Assembly (NCBI GenBank): GCA_013694825.1
Contig: JACDBR010000031.1
Span: 1-14,554 of the forward strand
Direction of reading: 5' to 3'
DNA: 14,554 bases
Source of the DNA: Solirubrobacterales bacterium
GTDB taxonomy: Bacteria; Actinomycetota; Thermoleophilia; Solirubrobacterales; 70-9
This document shows positions 12,881-14,554 of this stretch, piece by piece. Numbering within the stretch: the first letter of the stretch is position 1; each line of letters opens with the position of its first letter. The notes below the pieces were generated by a model. That model saw only the letters and a program-made list of their open reading frames with translations, made no database searches and was not told the DNA's origin. Both the position numbers and the translations under genes were made by a program.

Positions 12881-13181
12881 AGGGCGAGAGCGCAAGCGAG
12901 GAACAGCGCGCGGCTCTGGCGGCGGCGGTTTGGCTCGCGGGTACCGGTGGTCACCGGCGGCCCCAGCAGCGGCAAGACGTTCTAGGCCCGGGCAATCGCA
13001 ATGCGGCCAGGACACAGCTCGCCCGGGTGCTTCTCTGCGCGCCCACAGGGCGGGCCGCGAGACGGTTGAGCGGGGCGACGGGGATCGCGGTGCAACGATC
13101 TACCGACCGTTTGAGTGGCAGCCGGACCGCGGGCCGATCCGTGGCCGGCGCGAGCCCGTCTGCGCGGGCGGCGACGTGGCC
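12881..13181 (+). pseudogene. RecD2/AAA_30-type helicase fragment with frameshifts and a stop
   Basis: Pieces of the N-terminal part of a superfamily 1 helicase appear in order but in different frames: SEEQRAALAAA (about 12899-12931), VVTGGPSSGKTF (Walker A, about 12947-12982) followed directly by TAG, RVLLCAPTGRAARRLSGATG (motif Ia region, about 13024-13083), then ATIYRPFEWQPDRGPI (about 13099-13146). In RecD2-like proteins these four pieces are contiguous in one frame and ahead of the Walker B motif, which is missing here. The fragment ends where the glycosidase homology begins. It is a dead remnant and takes the place of the glycosyltransferase in the cassette. Confidence 0.75.
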
Positions 13182-13190
13182 GCGGCGAAG

Positions 13191-13961
13191 TCAGCGCAGC
13201 GTGAAGCGCAGGGCCGTGGGTACGACGCGCCCGCCGAGGATTCGGATCCCGTGCTCCTCGCGCGGAGTGTTCACCAGCCTGCCCCGGGCCACCAGCGAAG
13301 CCGATCCTCCGCCGTCGAGGTTGATCGCCTCCTGCGCCCCGAGCGCGATCATCGCCCGCGCGAGCTCGGAGAGGCTGAGCCCGGACTCGTGCTCGGCCCG
13401 ACCGTCGCAGGCGACGGCGATCAGCTCGGTCGGGCTCAGCCCCAGCGCCGCGCGCGGGTAGCGCCCGACGGTGATGTCCGAGTCGAACTGATGTGACCCG
13501 GCCGAGAAGCCCTCGGGGTCGATCCCCGGCTCGATCAGGCTGAGGCCGGCGCCCACCAGCATCGGGCCGGCCTGGAGCAGATCACCGCCGGGAGCGTCGG
13601 GAAGCTCGGCGCGCGAGCGCAGCGAGACCTCCCCGTCCTGGCTGTGCACGCAGGCGCGGATGCGATCCCAAGGGGCGTCGAAGGGCCGCGTCGCGGACGG
13701 GCGGCCGTCGATTTGCAGATCGCCGAGCGGCGCGCCCTCGGCGCGGAGGTAGAAGCCGCCGATCAGCGCGTACTCGGTGTCGCGGCGAACGCACCACTCG
13801 ACCAAGCGCTCGCTCGGCTCCAGCGCCACGACCCGCGCCGTGTAGCGAGGGCGGGGCAGACGCAGCGCGTGAAGCGTCGTCCCGAGACCGTCGTCGAGCG
13901 CGACTCGCACCGCCTCTAGAGCGGGTCGCGGTGGGCTGGCGATTTGTCGCAAGCTGGTCAT
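13191..13961 (-). CDS. Phosphodiester glycosidase family protein (NAGPA domain)
   Basis: A 256-residue protein of the family typified by the enzyme that uncovers GlcNAc-1-phosphodiesters (NAGPA, formerly DUF2233). Visible motifs are IGGFYLRAEG (67-76), LQAGPMLV (129-136), GLSLSELARAMIALGAQEAI (194-213) and the signature NLDGGGSASLV (214-224), then NTPREE. ATG 13961 is preferred to one 16 codons upstream because GGAGC lies just before it. No signal peptide is seen, so it should act in the cytoplasm unless exported otherwise. In bacteria these proteins probably cleave sugar-phosphodiester bonds; the substrate is unknown here. Copy A of the cassette retains only scraps of it. It is divergent from the broken DUF1232 copy. 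Confidence 0.85.
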   Translation of the reverse strand: MTSLRQIASPPRPALEAVRVALDDGLGTTLHALRLPRPRYTARVVALEPSERLVEWCVRRDTEYALIGGFYLRAEGAPLGDLQIDGRPSATRPFDAPWDRIRACVHSQDGEVSLRSRAELPDAPGGDLLQAGPMLVGAGLSLIEPGIDPEGFSAGSHQFDSDITVGRYPRAALGLSPTELIAVACDGRAEHESGLSLSELARAMIALGAQEAINLDGGGSASLVARGRLVNTPREEHGIRILGGRVVPTALRFTLR

Positions 13962-14019
13962 TGAGCTCCGCGCCGGAGCACGAGCGGACGCGCCGGAGCG
14001 ATGAAACAACGACGCTCGC

Positions 14020-14255
14020 GCGAGCAGGTTGCGATCCTGGAAACCCGTCCTCCTCGCCCTGGTCGGCTACCTGGCGTGCCGCTCGACCTGATCCCCGACT
14101 TCATCCCGGTTGCGGGCCAGCTCGATGACGTGATCATCGCCGGGCTGGCGCTCCGCTACGCGCTGCGCTCTGGCGGTCCCGCCCTCCTCCGCGAGCACTG
14201 GCCGGCGCCGGAGGGGTCGCTCAACGCGGTTCTGCGTGTGGCCTACGGCGTGGAC
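14020..14255 (+). pseudogene. DUF1232 gene, copy B, deleted and frameshifted
   Basis: The sequence follows the intact copy at 8986-9408, but GCGATCCTGGAAAC (the block upstream of that start codon) joins directly to the middle of the gene at about 14045-14050. About 210 bases are gone, including the start codon and the transmembrane segment. One base is also missing near 14076 (GGCGTGCCG against GGCGATGCCG), so LALVGYLA and PLDLIPDFIPVAGQLDDVII lie in different frames. The 3' part still reads ALRYALRSGGPALLREHWPA. No functional product is expected. Confidence 0.8.
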
Positions 14256-14554
14256 CCGCCCGCGCTGCCCGGCGCCTCGAGGCCGGCAAGCTCGGAGTAG
14301 AAGCTGCTGATGACCGCGTGGTCCTCGTCGCCGTGGCCGCCGGCGAGCAGCGCGTTCATGAGCTCCGCGGCCTGGGCGGTGGCAAGCAGGGGCACGCCCT
14401 CCTCGCGCGCCGTCTGCAGCGCGATCGCCAGGTCCTTGCGGTGCAGGGAGAGCTTGAAGCCGGGATCGAAATCGCCAGAGAGCATGCGCTCGCCGTGCAT
14501 CTCGAGGATCTTGCTCTGCGCCAAGCCTCCCAGCAGCGCCTCGCGGACCTTGCC
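14243..14554 (-). CDS. 2-hydroxy-3-oxopropionate reductase / beta-hydroxyacid dehydrogenase, C-terminal part (partial)
   Basis: The last 103 residues of a protein that begins outside the window. GKVREALLGGLAQSKILEMH, then GERMLSGDFDPGFKLSLHRK-DL and AGHGDEDHAVISSFYSELAG are the C-terminal helical domain of the 6-phosphogluconate dehydrogenase-like family, closest to tartronate semialdehyde reductases (GarR/GlxR), which reduce tartronate semialdehyde with NAD(P)H in glyoxylate/glycerate metabolism. Related 3-hydroxyisobutyrate dehydrogenases cannot be excluded without the N-terminal half. The last residues and TAG 14245-14243 lie in DNA shared with the DUF1232 cassette, so the natural C-terminus seems to have been replaced by GSTP-stop at the duplication border. 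The function is probably not harmed. Confidence 0.85.
   Translation of the reverse strand, partial: GKVREALLGGLAQSKILEMHGERMLSGDFDPGFKLSLHRKDLAIALQTAREEGVPLLATAQAAELMNALLAGGHGDEDHAVISSFYSELAGLEAPGSAGGSTP

Larger units (their letters stand above)
12516..14255. repeat. Cassette copy B of a diverged segmental duplication
   Basis: Homologous blocks in the same order and orientation as 6852-9386: mini-ORF and SnoaL start (12516-12707), glycosidase (13182 onward), and DUF1232 (about 14020-14255). The distance between matching blocks changes from 5664 to 4330 to 5078 to 4872 bases, which fits separate insertions and deletions in each copy. The left border cuts the PIN gene and the right border lies in the end of the reductase gene. 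Confidence 0.75.

Noticed and set aside
1..14554. CRISPR array, tRNA or rRNA genes, insertion-sequence ends
   Set aside because: I saw no regularly spaced repeats, no cloverleaf-like sequence and no transposase with terminal inverted repeats. The only mobility gene is the damaged recombinase, and no attachment-site repeat could be recognised for it.

Overview
The window is GC-rich DNA with GTG and ATG starts, GTGA/ATGA stop-start overlaps and protein families common in high-GC Gram-positives (serine recombinase, GT4 glycosyltransferase, LPXTG-like anchored phosphoesterase). I infer an actinobacterium, perhaps the Thermoleophilia/Solirubrobacter side, but the sequence alone does not settle the genus. 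It looks like an accessory region: I count nine broken or remnant genes among about twelve intact ones.

Layout. Positions 1-1510 (minus strand) hold a PIN toxin/ribbon-helix-helix antitoxin pair followed by a large serine recombinase that looks frameshifted and internally deleted. Positions 1723-3167 (minus) hold a soluble Ser/Thr protein kinase preceded by a small exported protein with an Asp run and a twin 20-residue repeat; two GC-rich hairpins lie between them. A frameshifted plus-strand gene lies at 3301-3569. Positions 3625-6694 are the clearest functional unit: a minus-strand operon with overlapping ends (ArsR-type repressor, persulfide dioxygenase-like/double rhodanese fusion, ferritin-like DUF892-type protein), divergent from a TauE/SafE permease, with an inverted repeat in the shared promoter. 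I read this as a sulfide/persulfide-responsive detoxification locus.

Positions 6852-9386 and 12516-14255 are two diverged copies of one gene cassette in the same order and orientation: mini-ORF, SnoaL-like protein, (glycosyltransferase or RecD-like remnant), phosphodiester glycosidase, DUF1232 membrane protein. The copies have decayed in a complementary way. The first keeps the DUF1232 gene and a glycosyltransferase but has only scraps of the glycosidase. The second keeps the glycosidase but has a wrecked SnoaL gene and a deleted DUF1232 gene. Between them lie a large exported metallophosphoesterase with a C-terminal LPFTG sorting signal and a PIN-domain toxin whose N-terminus stops at the left border of the second copy. 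At the right border a GarR/GlxR-like reductase takes its stop codon from the duplicated DNA.

Likely leaderless promoters with the same 7-nt spacing from -10 to start codon precede the antitoxin gene and arsR. No tRNA, rRNA, CRISPR array or insertion sequence with clear ends was seen.
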